From assembly GCF_005049235.1 (NCBI RefSeq), contig NZ_SUMD01000011.1, positions 62,001 to 126,000 of the forward strand: DNA of 64,000 nucleotides. Reading direction: 5' to 3'. Source of the DNA: Rhodococcus oryzae. GTDB taxonomy: Bacteria; Actinomycetota; Actinomycetes; Mycobacteriales; Mycobacteriaceae. Shown in pieces: positions 36,644 to 46,693 of the stretch. The translations under genes were made by a program, and so were the position numbers. The notes below the pieces were generated by a model, which was given only the letters and a program-made list of their open reading frames with translations, had not been told where the DNA came from and ran no database searches. How positions within the stretch are numbered: the stretch's first letter is position 1; the number at the start of each line of letters is the position of its first letter.

Positions 36644-37006
36644 ATGGCATCGAGTTCGGATTTCGACCACGCGAAGGGCAACGACGACGCGTCGGGAAAC
36701 CCGGTTCTCATCACCGATGCGGCCCAGTCGTTCTACGACGAACAGCGCGTCCGGGTCCGCAAGTACACGATCCTGATGGCGATCCGGATCCCGGCACTGG
36801 TGCTGGCCGCGCTGGCCTACAGCGAATGGGCCAACCCCTGGATCAGCCTGGCCATCATCGGCATCTCCGTCCCGTTGCCGTGGATCGCGGTGCTGGTCGC
36901 GAACGACCGCCCGCCGCGCAAGTCCGACGAGCCGCGCCGCTACGACCACCAGGCCCCGACCCCGCCCGCGATCGAATCGCAGCAGCACCCCACGATCGAG
37001 GGCTGA
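36644..37006 (+). CDS. DUF3099 membrane protein
   Basis: A 120-residue protein, counterpart of Rv2709. A polar head (VLITDAAQSFYDEQRVRVRKY) precedes two transmembrane helices (about 44-60 and 68-85), then a basic tail with DRPPRKSDEPRRY. ATG 36644 follows GGAAGGTGGAC. Divergent from the DUF3039 gene, 80 bp away. Function unknown. Confidence 0.88.
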   Translation: MASSSDFDHAKGNDDASGNPVLITDAAQSFYDEQRVRVRKYTILMAIRIPALVLAALAYSEWANPWISLAIIGISVPLPWIAVLVANDRPPRKSDEPRRYDHQAPTPPAIESQQHPTIEG

Positions 37007-37052
37007 CGTTTCGGCATCGACCGCCGATCCCGCCGCCGCGAGCTGACAAACT

Positions 37053-38546
37053 GTGGCGGTGAACCGAGAACTGCTCTCCGCCTGCGCCCCGCTCCGCGAG
37101 GCCCTGCACCGCACCGAGTACACCGCCGACGCCCTGCTGGAGATGCTCGGCTCCGACGCCCATGATGCGCTCGGCCGCAGCGAGCCCGTTCCGGTGCGGC
37201 TGGCCAGCCGCGGCGCGGGCGATCTCGGGGTACTGACGAGGCTCTTCCTGTTGGCCGATCCCTGCCCTGCGGCGGAGGTCGCGCACGCGCTGCGGCCGCT
37301 CGATCTGGACCGGGCCGTGGCCGTGGGACTGCTCGAGCGCTCGGGCGACGAGGTCCGGGCGGCGCTCGACCTGCGGCCGCTCGATCTCGGTGCGGGCAAC
37401 CGCTGGGTGCTCTCCGACCTGGACGGCAGCATGGGTCCGCGGACCACGGCGCCCGATCACGTGCTCGGCGTCGGGCACGCGTCGCTGTCGCTGCTCCGCG
37501 CCACCCCGACGACCCCGACCGGTTCGGTGCTCGACCTGGGTACCGGCTGCGGCATCCAGGCGCTGCACGCCGCCGGGTACGCGCGGTCGGTCACGGCCAC
37601 CGATATCAACCTGCGCGCGCTCGACCTGTCGGCTGCGACGTTCGCGCTCAACGAGATCGACGTCGAACTGCTCGGCGGGCCGTGGTTCGAGCCGGTCGAC
37701 GGCCGCCGCTTCGACCGGGTGGTCGCCAACCCGCCGTTCGTGGTCGGCCGCGGCCGGGTCGAGCACACCTACCGCGATTCCGGGCTCGATCTCGACGGCG
37801 CAAGCGAGCTGATGGTCTCCAACGTGCTCGACCACCTCGAGCCGGGCGGCACCGCGTCCATGCTGGCGTCCTGGGTGCACGTGCGCGGCGAGGACTGGCG
37901 GTCACGGATCGCGTCCTGGCTGCCCGCGCACGGCGTCGACGCCTGGATCGTGCAGCGCGACGTAGCCGACCCCGCGCTGTACGTGGGCACCTGGATGCGC
38001 GACGGCGGCCTCGATCCGCGTGATCCGGCGACCGCGGCGCAGGCCGAGGCCTGGTTGGCCCATTTCGAGGCCGCCGACGTCGAGGGCATCGGCTTCGGCT
38101 TCGTCTACCTGCGGCGCACGGACGAGCCGAGCGACGTGCTCGCCGAGGACCTGCGGCACGGCTTCACCGATCCGCTCGGCGGCGAGGCGTTCGGCTATTT
38201 CGACCGGCTGGCCTGGTTGCGCGAGCGCGACGTGCTCGAACAGCGCTTCAGGCTCGAGCCGACGACCGCCCTCGAGCGGGTGTCGCTGCCGGGCGAGGAG
38301 GGCTGGCAGCAGGTCGTGGCCCGGGTGCACCGCGGCAGCGGGCCGAACTGGCAGCACGAGGTGGACGACCTGACCGCCGCGCTGCTCGGCGGAATGCGTC
38401 CGGACTCGCTGGCGTTGAACGAGCTGCTCGAACTGCTGGCGGCCGCGAACGGCGAGGATCCCGACGAGCTCGCCGCCGCCGCCATCCCGCTGGTGCACTC
38501 GCTGGTTCGGCACGGGCTGGTGCTGCCCGCGGAGTTCCCGCTGTAG
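37053..38546 (+). CDS. Class I SAM-dependent methyltransferase (N5-glutamine/RNA type)
   Basis: A 497-residue methyltransferase. The N-terminal 135 residues are a helical domain specific to actinobacterial members. The Rossmann core has [16 protein letters not shown] (motif I), [10 protein letters not shown] and [12 protein letters not shown] (NPPF, as in HemK/PrmC and RsmC/RlmG enzymes that methylate amide or base nitrogens). A C-terminal domain of about 200 residues follows, winged-helix-like at the end. Target unknown. GTG 37053 or GTG 37059 may be the start; CAAACT lies 6 nt before the second. Confidence 0.85.
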   Translation: MAVNRELLSACAPLREALHRTEYTADALLEMLGSDAHDALGRSEPVPVRLASRGAGDLGVLTRLFLLADPCPAAEVAHALRPLDLDRAVAVGLLERSGDEVRAALDLRPLDLGAGNRWVLSDLDGSMGPRTTAPDHVLGVGHASLSLLRATPTTPTGSVLDLGTGCGIQALHAAGYARSVTATDINLRALDLSAATFALNEIDVELLGGPWFEPVDGRRFDRVVANPPFVVGRGRVEHTYRDSGLDLDGASELMVSNVLDHLEPGGTASMLASWVHVRGEDWRSRIASWLPAHGVDAWIVQRDVADPALYVGTWMRDGGLDPRDPATAAQAEAWLAHFEAADVEGIGFGFVYLRRTDEPSDVLAEDLRHGFTDPLGGEAFGYFDRLAWLRERDVLEQRFRLEPTTALERVSLPGEEGWQQVVARVHRGSGPNWQHEVDDLTAALLGGMRPDSLALNELLELLAAANGEDPDELAAAAIPLVHSLVRHGLVLPAEFPL

Positions 38547-38640
38547 TTCCCGGCCGGTTCCCCCGGCCCGTCTTCTCAGCAACTTCTCAGGACCGCCGTC
38601 GCAAAAATGCAGGTCAGAAGTAATTCCGTGGATCACACGC

Positions 38641-38667
38641 GGGAACTTTGCACGGTGGCGCGGCGTT
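38641..38667 (+). promoter_or_regulatory. ECF-sigma (SigE/SigH-type) promoter of sigB
   Basis: GGGAAC (38641-38646), 17 nt, CGTT (38664-38667), 36 nt before the sigB start. This matches the known mycobacterial SigE/SigH consensus and the known dependence of sigB on ECF sigma factors. Confidence 0.8.
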
Positions 38668-38703
38668 GAGCCATATGAGACACCACCGATGAGGAGGCAG
38701 GTC

Positions 38704-39675
38704 ATGACAAGCCCCACCACCACCCGCCGGCTGCGCCCCAGCGCCGAGGATCTGGACGCCCAGAGCCCCGCTGCGGACCTGGTTCGCGTCTATCTGAACG
38801 GGATCGGCCGCACCGCGTTGCTGACCGCCGCGGATGAGGTCGAGCTGGCCAAGCGGATCGAGGCGGGTCTGTACGCCGCACACGTGCTCGAGACCGGCAA
38901 GAGGCTGACCGCCGCCAAGAAGCGTGACCTCGCCACCATCGTCCGCGAGGGCCAGTCGGCGCGCAGTCACCTGCTCGAGGCGAACCTGCGGCTCGTGGTG
39001 TCACTGGCCAAGCGGTACACCGGGCGCGGAATGCCGCTGCTGGACCTGATCCAGGAGGGCAACCTGGGCCTGATCCGCGCGATGGAGAAGTTCGACTACG
39101 CCAAGGGGTTCAAGTTCTCCACCTATGCGACCTGGTGGATCCGCCAGGCCATCACCCGTGGCATGGCCGATCAGAGCCGCACGATCCGGCTGCCAGTGCA
39201 CCTGGTGGAGCAGGTCAACAAGCTGGCCAGGATCAAGCGTGAACTGCATCAGCAGCTCGGCCGCGAGGCCACCGACGAGGAGCTCTCGAACGAATCGGGC
39301 ATCGCGGTCGCGAAGATCGCGGACCTGCTCGACCACAGCCGGGACCCGGTCAGCCTCGACATGCCGGTCGGCAGCGACGAGGAGGCGCCACTCGGCGACT
39401 TCATCGAGGACGCCGAGGCCACCTCGGCCGAGAACGCGGTGATCGCGGGGCTGCTGCACAGCGACATCCGGTCCGTCCTCGCCACCCTCGACGAGCGCGA
39501 GCAGCAGGTGATCCGGTTCCGGTACGGTCTCGACGACGGCCAGCCCCGCACCCTCGATCAGATCGGCAAGATCTTCGGCCTCTCCCGCGAGCGCGTCCGC
39601 CAGATCGAGCGTGAGGTGATGGGCAAGCTCCGCGAGGGCGACCGCGCCGAGCGGCTGCGCTCGTACGCGAGCTGA
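38704..39675 (+). CDS. sigB: Alternative principal sigma factor SigB
   Basis: A 323-residue sigma-70 factor, counterpart of Rv2710. It lacks the long N-terminal region of SigA. Region 1.2 is [17 protein letters not shown], region 2 [15 protein letters not shown] and [21 protein letters not shown], region 4 [17 protein letters not shown]. Used in stress and stationary phase. ATG 38704 follows GAGGAGGCAGGTC. The upstream promoter is ECF-type. In M. tuberculosis ideR follows directly; here pat and acuC on the opposite strand intervene. Confidence 0.96.
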   Translation: MTSPTTTRRLRPSAEDLDAQSPAADLVRVYLNGIGRTALLTAADEVELAKRIEAGLYAAHVLETGKRLTAAKKRDLATIVREGQSARSHLLEANLRLVVSLAKRYTGRGMPLLDLIQEGNLGLIRAMEKFDYAKGFKFSTYATWWIRQAITRGMADQSRTIRLPVHLVEQVNKLARIKRELHQQLGREATDEELSNESGIAVAKIADLLDHSRDPVSLDMPVGSDEEAPLGDFIEDAEATSAENAVIAGLLHSDIRSVLATLDEREQQVIRFRYGLDDGQPRTLDQIGKIFGLSRERVRQIEREVMGKLREGDRAERLRSYAS

Positions 39676-39699
39676 TCCCCACCCGGGCACTCACAGTCC

Positions 39700-39735
39700 G
39701 GTGCGCTGACCATCCCCCCTGAGTGTCAGCGCACC
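39700..39735. terminator. sigB terminator candidate
   Basis: GGTGCGCTGAC pairs with GTCAGCGCACC (11 bp) around a C-rich 14-nt loop, 24 nt after the sigB stop. No T run follows. The remaining 90 bp before the next gene's end show nothing clear. Confidence 0.65.
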
Positions 39736-39825
39736 CCGCGCCGGTCGATCCGACCCGCTCCTCCCCCTCGGAGCGAAGGATCGGCCGGCGCGACTACGTT
39801 CCGGGGCTCTGTCGGTTGCAGGGCT

Positions 39826-42507
39826 CTAGCGCAGCCGGCGCGGACCCAGGTCGGCCCGGCTCGGCTCGGGGCCGATCCGAACCCGGGTGTCGGTGATCTC
39901 GGCCCCCATCGCGCTGGCCAGCACCGGTTCGCAGACGAGCTCGCGCACCTCGGGCAGGTCGTCGGCGAGCGCGGAGACCCGCTGCACCAGATCCACCAGG
40001 GCACTCTTGTCGACCGGTGCCGCGTTCCGGTAGCCGGACAGCAGCGGCGCGGCCTTCGGGGCGTCGATCAGTTCGGTCGCCTCGTCCTCCGTCAGTGGCA
40101 GCACCCGGTAGGCGCGGTCACCGAGCAGATCCGAGATCACCCCCGCGAGTCCGAACGAGATCAGCGAACCGAAGGACGGGTCGTCCTGCACCCCGACGAC
40201 GCAACCGATTCCCTTGGTCGCCATCTTCTGCACGTGCAGAAGCGGTTCCGCCGACGCCACGGAGAGCGCGCGGTAGGCGTCGCGCACCGCGTCCGGGGTG
40301 CTGACGTCCAACCGCACCCCGCTGAGGTCGGGGCGGTGCCGCCACCCCTCGCGGGTCGCCTTGACCGCGACGGGGAAGCCGAGCGCCTTCGCCGCGGCGA
40401 CCGCCTCGTCCTCGGATCGCGCCAGCGTGAAATCCACCACCCGCAGGCCGTAGCAGGCCAGCAACTCCGACGCCTCGAAATCGGTCAGCCAGCGTCCCTC
40501 GCCCGCACCCAGCCACGACTGCACCAGCGCCTCCGCGCGATCGGAGTCGATTCCGCTGGGGCGGACCACCTTCGAGGCAGGCCGCGACTTCCACTGGGCG
40601 TAACGCCAGGCGCGCGAGAGCGCCAGGGCGGCGCGCTCCGGCCCCGGATACGACGGAACCGACCCCCTGGTGGGATGACCGTCCTCGCCTCGGACCGCCA
40701 GCACGTCCGGGATGCCCTCCGCGGCAAGAAATGTCGTCACGATCGGCTTGCTGCTGTCCCGGGCCGCATCGCGCAGCGCCTTCGCGTACGGCTCGACGTC
40801 CACGCTCACCGGCGGCACGAACACCGCGAAGACCGAGTCCACCTCGGCGGACTCCAACGCGGCGCTCACCGCACCGGCGAACTCCGCCGGAGTGGACTGC
40901 GCGGCCAGGTCGACGGGCTTCGCGGGCTCGAGTCCCTCGCTGCGGGCCGCTCCCGCGGCCAGCACGCCGAGCGCCGACGAGTTGCCCACCACCGCGACCC
41001 TCGGCCCAGCGGGCAGCGGCTGGTAGCCGAGCAGCACGGCGCAGTCGAAGAGCTGGGCGATCGAGCCGACCTGCACGACTCCCGCCTGCTCGAACAATGC
41101 CGACACCACGGAGTCGTCGATCTCGACCCCGTTCGCGGCGAGCGCCTCGGGCACCGCGTGCCTGCCGGACTTCACCGCCACGATCGGCTTGTTCCGGCCG
41201 ACCCGGCGCGCGATCCGGGAGAACTTACGCGGGTTGCCGAAGCTCTCCAGGTACAGCAGCACCACCTCGGTCTCGGGGTCCGAGTCCCAGTACTGCAGTA
41301 GATCGTTACCGGAGACGTCGGCACGGTTGCCCGCCGAGACGAAGGTGGACAGGCCGAGCTGACGGCGCGCCGCCTCGTCGAGGATCGCGATGCCGAGCGC
41401 GCCGGACTGGCAGAAGAACCCGACCCGGCCCGGCGGCGGCAGCTCGGGCGCGAGGGTGGCGTTGAGCCGAACGGCCGCGCTGGTGTTCGCGACGCCGAGC
41501 GCGTTGGGACCGACCAGTCGCATCCCGTGCGCTCGTGCGGCGTGCACCAGCCGGCGCTCGGACTGGCGTCCGTCCGGGCCGGCGTCGCTGAACCCGCCGG
41601 ACACCACGACCAGCGCCTTGACGCCCTTCGCGAGGCAGTCGTCGAGGACCGAGTCGATGGCCTCCGCCGGAACCGCCACCACCGCGAGGTCCACATCGTC
41701 GGGAATGTCGTGCACCGTCGGGTAGGCCCGGACCCCCCGCACGGAGCGGTTCTCGGCGTTGACCGGGTAGACCGGCCCGGTGAACCCGGCGCCGAGCAGG
41801 TTGCGCAGCACCGCGTTGCCCACCTTCGCGGCGTCGGTCGACGCGCCGATCAGGGCGACCGACTGCGGGCTGAGCAGGTTGCGGACGCTCCGGGCCTCCG
41901 TGGCCCGTTCGCGAGAATTACGAACCGCGACAAGGGTTTCGGTGGGATCGATGGCGAACTCGAGCCGCAGCACACCGCCCTCGTAGGTTCGGCTGACCTG
42001 GTATCCGGCCTCCCGGAACACGGTCACCATGTTCCGGTTCTCGGCGAGCACCTCGGCCACGAACATGGTCAGGCCGTTCTCGGCGGCGGCCGCGGCCAGG
42101 TGCTCGAGCAGGATCGGTCCGAGCCCGCGTCCCTGGTGCGCGTCGGCGACCACGAACGCGACCTCCGCGGACCTGCCGTCGCCGACGTCGAGCAGCCGCT
42201 CGTACCGGCCGACCGCGATGATCTCGTCGCCGAGGACGGCCACGAACGCAACCCGGTCCTTGTGGTCGACGGTGGTGAACCGCTTGAGGTCGCGCTGCGA
42301 CATCGTCGGGTACGGGCCGAAGTAGCGCAGGTAGCGGGTGCGCTCGGACAACTTGGCGTGGAACGCGATCAGCCGGTCTGCGTCGTCCGGCGAGATCGGC
42401 CGCAGGGCCGCGACTCCGCCGTCGGTGAGCAGCACGTCCGCCAGCCAGTGTTTGGGGAACGGTGCACGCGGTTCGGCGTCGGTACCCCCGGTCGCGGGCT
42501 CAGTCAC
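39826..42507 (-). CDS. Protein lysine acetyltransferase, GNAT plus NDP-forming acyl-CoA synthetase-like (Pat type)
   Basis: An 893-residue fusion. A GNAT domain comes first (about 30-185), with the acetyl-CoA loop QGRGLG at 125-130. Then CoA-binding (about 208-300, SVALIGASTDAAKVGN), ligase-CoA (300-500) and ATP-grasp (about 660-890) domains of an ADP-forming acetyl-CoA synthetase. The order GNAT-first is that of Streptomyces PatA. The SHTGALAG segment that carries the phospho-His in active synthetases is not present after KSGRHAVPEAL (446-455), so this half probably senses acyl-CoA rather than catalyses. Overlaps acuC by 8 bp. Confidence 0.87.
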   Translation of the reverse strand: MTEPATGGTDAEPRAPFPKHWLADVLLTDGGVAALRPISPDDADRLIAFHAKLSERTRYLRYFGPYPTMSQRDLKRFTTVDHKDRVAFVAVLGDEIIAVGRYERLLDVGDGRSAEVAFVVADAHQGRGLGPILLEHLAAAAAENGLTMFVAEVLAENRNMVTVFREAGYQVSRTYEGGVLRLEFAIDPTETLVAVRNSRERATEARSVRNLLSPQSVALIGASTDAAKVGNAVLRNLLGAGFTGPVYPVNAENRSVRGVRAYPTVHDIPDDVDLAVVAVPAEAIDSVLDDCLAKGVKALVVVSGGFSDAGPDGRQSERRLVHAARAHGMRLVGPNALGVANTSAAVRLNATLAPELPPPGRVGFFCQSGALGIAILDEAARRQLGLSTFVSAGNRADVSGNDLLQYWDSDPETEVVLLYLESFGNPRKFSRIARRVGRNKPIVAVKSGRHAVPEALAANGVEIDDSVVSALFEQAGVVQVGSIAQLFDCAVLLGYQPLPAGPRVAVVGNSSALGVLAAGAARSEGLEPAKPVDLAAQSTPAEFAGAVSAALESAEVDSVFAVFVPPVSVDVEPYAKALRDAARDSSKPIVTTFLAAEGIPDVLAVRGEDGHPTRGSVPSYPGPERAALALSRAWRYAQWKSRPASKVVRPSGIDSDRAEALVQSWLGAGEGRWLTDFEASELLACYGLRVVDFTLARSEDEAVAAAKALGFPVAVKATREGWRHRPDLSGVRLDVSTPDAVRDAYRALSVASAEPLLHVQKMATKGIGCVVGVQDDPSFGSLISFGLAGVISDLLGDRAYRVLPLTEDEATELIDAPKAAPLLSGYRNAAPVDKSALVDLVQRVSALADDLPEVRELVCEPVLASAMGAEITDTRVRIGPEPSRADLGPRRLR

Positions 42508-43786
42508 GGGGATCCTCCGGGTCGAGGCCGAGCAGCGGGAAGGCAGCGCGACGGGTTGCGGCGATCGCCGAATCCACCCGGACCAGAGCGCGATCCATCG
42601 ATTCGACGCCGGTCTCCGGGGTGCCGCCGGGTCCGTCCCAGGACAGGTAGGTCGCCTCGCTGCCGTCGCCCATCGTTTCCGGCAGCTCGACGCTCGGCGC
42701 CAGCGTCGAGACCCGGTCGCGCCAGGACTGCGGCACCGCGAGCGCGGGATCGATGTCGCGGTCGAGCGCCGCGGCGATCAGGTGCGTCCACGCGCGCGGG
42801 ACCACCCGCACCAGCCCGTAGCCGCCGCCGCCGACGGCCAGCCAGCGCCCCTCCGCGTACCGATCCGCGAGCTGACGCATCGCAAGGAACGCCGCCCGCT
42901 GACCGTCGACCGTCAGCGAGAGATCCGCAAGCGGGTCCTCCCTGTGGCTGTCCACGCCGCACTGGCTGATCACGATCTGCGGCTTGAAGGCCGCCATCGC
43001 CGCAGGAACGACGGCGTGAAAACCCCTCAGCCACACCGAGTCCACGGTCCCGGGCAGCACCGGCAGGTTGATCGTCGCACCCTCGGCCGCGCCCGATCCG
43101 ATCTCGCTCGACCATCCGGTGTTCGGCCACAGCGTCGCCGGGTGCTGATGGATGGACACGGTCAGGACCCTGGGGTCGCCGAGGAAGGCATGCTGGACGC
43201 CGTCCCCGTGATGGGCGTCCACGTCGATATAGGCGATGCGATCGAAACCGTTGTCGAGCAACCAGGAGATCGCGATCGCGGCGTCGTTGTAGACACAGAA
43301 GCCGGAGGCCCAGTCGGACATCGCGTGGTGCATCCCGCCACCGATGCTGACGGCCCTGCGGGCCCGGCCCGACGCGATCTCCTTCGCCGCGGTGAGCGTT
43401 CCACCTGCGAGAATTGCGCTCGCCTCGTGCATCCTGGGGAAGATCGGGTTGTCCTCGGTGCCGAGTCCGTGCGGGGCCACATCGCCGTCCGCGCGGGCGT
43501 CGGCCAGTCCCTGCAGCGGCCCCGCTCCTGCCGCCTTGACCGCGGCGACATAGGCGGGGGTGTGGATCCGCAGCAGGTCCGCGTCGGTGGCGGCGGAGGG
43601 GCGGACCAGCTCGGCACCCTCGATGAGACCGAGGCTCCGCGCGAGGTTCATCGTCAGCTCGAGTCGGGTGGGGTTCATCGGGTGGTCGGCGCTCCACCGG
43701 TAACTGAGATAGTCCGGACTCCAGACGACGGCCCGGTCCGAATTCGGGTGCGCATGCCCCACCGGGGGGCTGGAGGTCGAGGCCAT
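42500..43786 (-). CDS. acuC: AcuC-type lysine deacetylase (class I HDAC fold)
   Basis: A 428-residue zinc deacetylase. SIGGGMHHAMSDWASGFCVYND holds the catalytic His pair, DVDAHHGDGVQHAFL and CGVDSHREDPLADLSLT the zinc ligands, and GGGGYGL the glycine loop. In other bacteria AcuC removes acetyl groups from acetyl-CoA synthetase. Encoded directly upstream of, and overlapping, the Pat-type acetyltransferase, so writer and eraser are made together. ATG 43786 has TAGCGT 7 nt upstream and no Shine-Dalgarno (leaderless candidate). The frame is open beyond but without homology. Confidence 0.92.
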   Translation of the reverse strand: MASTSSPPVGHAHPNSDRAVVWSPDYLSYRWSADHPMNPTRLELTMNLARSLGLIEGAELVRPSAATDADLLRIHTPAYVAAVKAAGAGPLQGLADARADGDVAPHGLGTEDNPIFPRMHEASAILAGGTLTAAKEIASGRARRAVSIGGGMHHAMSDWASGFCVYNDAAIAISWLLDNGFDRIAYIDVDAHHGDGVQHAFLGDPRVLTVSIHQHPATLWPNTGWSSEIGSGAAEGATINLPVLPGTVDSVWLRGFHAVVPAAMAAFKPQIVISQCGVDSHREDPLADLSLTVDGQRAAFLAMRQLADRYAEGRWLAVGGGGYGLVRVVPRAWTHLIAAALDRDIDPALAVPQSWRDRVSTLAPSVELPETMGDGSEATYLSWDGPGGTPETGVESMDRALVRVDSAIAATRRAAFPLLGLDPEDPRD

Positions 43787-43880
43787 ACGATCCACGCTAC
43801 TTGCGCGCCGCGGGAAGAGGCGAGGGGCGGGTGGCGTTGCGTCAGAGTGAGTGCAACGCCGATTCCCGCACGCATGCCGG

Positions 43881-43886
43881 TAGAAT
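43881..43886 (+). promoter_or_regulatory. Candidate -10 of ideR
   Basis: TAGAAT lies 25 nt before the GTG start; GAAGGGG at 43898-43904 is the likely Shine-Dalgarno. An imperfect repeat CGTTGC...GCAACG lies about 30 nt further upstream. No IdeR box is recognisable. Confidence 0.45.
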
Positions 43887-43911
43887 CGGCCACAGACGAA
43901 GGGGCGTGCAG

Positions 43912-44598
43912 GTGAAGGATCTTGTCGACACGACGGAGATGTACCTCCGTACCATCTACGACCTTGAAGAGGAAGGCGTGGTGCCGCTGCGGGCACGTAT
44001 TGCCGAGCGGCTCGAGCAGAGCGGTCCGACGGTGAGCCAGACGGTCGCCAGGATGGAACGCGACGGTCTCCTGTTGGTGGCCGGTGACCGCCATCTCGAG
44101 TTGACCGACAAGGGTCGTGGACTCGCGATCGCCGTGATGCGCAAGCACCGGCTCGCCGAGCGACTGCTCGTCGATGTGATCGGACTCGACTGGGACCAGG
44201 TGCATGCCGAGGCCTGCCGCTGGGAGCACGTGATGAGCGAGGAGGTCGAGCGCCGTCTGGTCGAGGTGCTCGACAACCCCACCACCTCGCCCTATGGCAA
44301 CCCGATCCCCGGCCTGGACGAACTCGGGCTGAACCGGCCCGCCGACAACGGCGAAACCCTGATCCGCCTGACCGATGTGCCGCCCGGGCAGCCCACCGCC
44401 GTGGTGGTGCGCAGGCTGGCCGAGCACGTGCAGTCCGATCCGGAGGTGATCGGCCGCCTCCGCGAGGCGGGTGTCGTCCCCGACGCACGCGTGACGGTGG
44501 AGACCAAGCCGGGTTCGGTGACGATCACCGTTCCGGGACACGAGGGTTTCGACCTGTCCGAGGAGATGGCGCACGCAGTCCAGGTCAAGCAGGTCTAG
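43912..44598 (+). CDS. ideR: Iron-dependent repressor IdeR (DtxR family)
   Basis: A 228-residue Fe2+-activated regulator, counterpart of Rv2711, repressing siderophore genes and activating iron storage. With the start at GTG 43912, metal ligands fall at the M. tuberculosis positions: Met10, Cys102, Glu105, His106 (site 2) and His79, Glu83, His98 (site 1). The winged HTH ([18 protein letters not shown]) is followed by dimer and SH3-like domains (to [17 protein letters not shown]). A GTG at 43906 is possible. galE starts 4 nt after the stop; dtxR-galE adjacency is known in corynebacteria. Confidence 0.96.
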   Translation: MKDLVDTTEMYLRTIYDLEEEGVVPLRARIAERLEQSGPTVSQTVARMERDGLLLVAGDRHLELTDKGRGLAIAVMRKHRLAERLLVDVIGLDWDQVHAEACRWEHVMSEEVERRLVEVLDNPTTSPYGNPIPGLDELGLNRPADNGETLIRLTDVPPGQPTAVVVRRLAEHVQSDPEVIGRLREAGVVPDARVTVETKPGSVTITVPGHEGFDLSEEMAHAVQVKQV

Positions 44599-44602
44599 CG
44601 GC

Positions 44603-45598
44603 GTGCGACTCCTGGTCACCGGCGGTGCCGGCTATGTCGGCAGCGTGTGTGCGACCGTCCTGCTCGAGCGCGGTCACGAGGTGGTCGTCGTCGACGATCT
44701 GTCCACCGGGAACGCGGATGCGGTACCGACCGGGGCCGAGTTCGTCGAGGGCGACGTCGCCGAGGTCGCCTCGTCCGTTCTCGGCGACGGGTCGACCGAG
44801 CCCCGCTTCGACGGGGTGCTGCACTTCGCGGCGCAGTCGCTCGTCGGCGAATCGGTCGTCGCGCCCGAAAAGTACTGGCGCGGAAACGTCGTCACCACGA
44901 TCGAGCTCCTCGAGGCGATGCGGGTCTCCCGCACACCGAAGCTGGTCTTCTCCTCGACGGCCGCGACGTATGGCGAGCCCGAGCGCTCCCCGATCACCGA
45001 GACGGATCCGACCAGGCCGACGAACCCCTACGGGGCCACGAAGCTGGCGATCGACCACGCGATCACCTCGTATGCCAATGCGTACGGGCTCGCTGCCACC
45101 AGCCTTCGCTATTTCAATGTGGCCGGCGCATACCGCGGCGCAGGCGAAAACCGGGTGGTGGAAACACATCTCATCCCGCTCGTGTTGCAGGTTGCCCTCG
45201 GTCAGCGGGACAAGATCTCGATCTTCGGCACCGACTGGCCGACCCAAGACGGTACCGCGGTCCGCGACTACATCCACGTCCTGGACCTCGCCGAGGCGCA
45301 CCTGCTGGCGCTGGGGGCCGCGACCCCGGGCACACACAGCATCTACAACCTCGGCAGTGGGGCCGGTTTCAGTGTCCGCGAGGTGATCTCGGCCTGCCAG
45401 CGCGTCACCGGGCTGCCGATCGCTGTGGAGGACGCCCCGCGCCGTGCGGGCGATCCCGCGGTCCTCATCGCCTCCAGCGAGCGGGCCATCGCCGACCTCG
45501 GCTGGCGGCCGGAGCACACCGACCTCGACGAGATCGTCGCGGATGCCTGGGAGTTCTTGCAGCAGTTGGGCGACAGGTCACACGCACACCGCGGCTGA
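44603..45598 (+). CDS. galE: UDP-glucose 4-epimerase
   Basis: Interconverts UDP-glucose and UDP-galactose, the precursor of arabinogalactan galactan. An extended SDR of 331 aa: [16 protein letters not shown] binds NAD, the catalytic Ser/Thr-Tyr-Lys set is [12 protein letters not shown] and [11 protein letters not shown], and [10 protein letters not shown] follows. Start GTG 44603. Probably cotranscribed with ideR (4-nt gap). A long hairpin follows. Confidence 0.94.
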   Translation: MRLLVTGGAGYVGSVCATVLLERGHEVVVVDDLSTGNADAVPTGAEFVEGDVAEVASSVLGDGSTEPRFDGVLHFAAQSLVGESVVAPEKYWRGNVVTTIELLEAMRVSRTPKLVFSSTAATYGEPERSPITETDPTRPTNPYGATKLAIDHAITSYANAYGLAATSLRYFNVAGAYRGAGENRVVETHLIPLVLQVALGQRDKISIFGTDWPTQDGTAVRDYIHVLDLAEAHLLALGAATPGTHSIYNLGSGAGFSVREVISACQRVTGLPIAVEDAPRRAGDPAVLIASSERAIADLGWRPEHTDLDEIVADAWEFLQQLGDRSHAHRG

Positions 45599-45620
45599 CC
45601 CCACCCGTTCGACCTCCGAT

Positions 45621-45656
45621 CACGCCGATACCACCCCACGGGGTGGTATCGGCGTG
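45621..45656. terminator. galE terminator, 17-bp stem
   Basis: CACGCCGATACCACCCC and GGGGTGGTATCGGCGTG are perfectly complementary with a 2-nt gap, so the outer 15 bp pair around a small loop. It ends 14 nt before the next ATG. Confidence 0.75.
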
Positions 45657-45669
45657 TCACGCTGCCACG

Positions 45670-46680
45670 ATGACTTTCTCCGTCCGCAGGCGCGGGTTCG
45701 TGCGCGCCATGGTGGGTATCGCGATCGCAACCGTGGTGCTGCCTGCCCCGCTCGCGTCCGCGACCACCGGATCCGATGCCGGATCGACCACCGGATCGCT
45801 GCAATCGAGCGGCCTGGCCGAGGCCGTCCACCCCGACTGGATGGCCGGACTACCCGACGCCGCCGGGCTCGCGGAGCTGTCGCTCCCCGGCACCCACGAC
45901 ACGATGGCCTCCGGAGCCTCCGTCTTCGCACTCACCCAGGACACCGACCTGCCGACCCAGCTGAGGGCCGGGGTCCGCGTCGTCGACATCCGCACCCGGC
46001 ATTTCCGGAATGTGTTCCCCATCCATCACGGGATCGAGTACCTGAACTCGAACTTCACCGACGTGGTGGTCGCGCTCACCGACTTCCTGCGCGCCCACCC
46101 CTCCGAGGCGATCGTCATGCGACTCAAGGAGGAGGACACCCCGGCGGAGAACACCCGCAGCTATGAGGACACGCTGAACTGGTACATCGACGAGAACCCC
46201 GGGACCCGGGATCGGTTGCGCGAGCATCTGTGGCGCCCGTCCGCCGGATACAGCGGCGGCCTGCCCAGCCTCGGCGAGGCCCGCGGCAAGCTCGTCGTCC
46301 TCCGGAGCTTCGACGCGATCGCGTGGCCGGGGCCGCGGTTCGGCGATGCGAGCATGGCGATCCAGGACACCTACGAGCTGACCGGCCTGGCCGACGTCGG
46401 CCGCAAGTGGGACCTGATCCGCGCACAGTTCGAGCGAGCCCGCACCGTGTCCCCCGACCTCCTCTTCATCAACCATCTCAGCGCCACCGGGAACCCCGCC
46501 GCCCTGGTGACGGGCACGGTCCCGGTCACGGTCGCGCGCGGCGTCCCCGGCGTCGTCGGGATCCTCCCCCGCACCCAGGAGTACCTGGAGACCGTCGGCC
46601 CTGGACGGCTGGGCGCGGTGATGGCCGACTTCCCGACCTCCGAACTGGTGACCGAGATCATCGAGCAGAACTTCCGCTGA
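45670..46680 (+). CDS. Secreted PI-PLC X-domain phospholipase-like protein
   Basis: A 336-residue protein with a signal peptide (VRRRGFVRAMVGIAIATVVLPAPLASA). The PI-PLC X domain covers about 60-330: the first catalytic His in ELSLPGTHDTMAS, Arg in VRVVDIRTRHF and the second His in IHHGIEYLNSNF. Bacterial enzymes cleave phosphatidylinositol; in this bacterial group PI and its mannosides are abundant membrane lipids, so a self- or host-lipid target is possible. The galE terminator lies just before the start. No lipobox is seen. Confidence 0.87.
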   Translation: MTFSVRRRGFVRAMVGIAIATVVLPAPLASATTGSDAGSTTGSLQSSGLAEAVHPDWMAGLPDAAGLAELSLPGTHDTMASGASVFALTQDTDLPTQLRAGVRVVDIRTRHFRNVFPIHHGIEYLNSNFTDVVVALTDFLRAHPSEAIVMRLKEEDTPAENTRSYEDTLNWYIDENPGTRDRLREHLWRPSAGYSGGLPSLGEARGKLVVLRSFDAIAWPGPRFGDASMAIQDTYELTGLADVGRKWDLIRAQFERARTVSPDLLFINHLSATGNPAALVTGTVPVTVARGVPGVVGILPRTQEYLETVGPGRLGAVMADFPTSELVTEIIEQNFR

Positions 46681-46693
46681 CCTGCCACGACAC

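Noticed and set aside
43912-45598. An IdeR box in the ideR-galE region or elsewhere in the window
   Set aside because: No match to TTAGGTTAGGCTAACCTAA-like sequence was found by eye.
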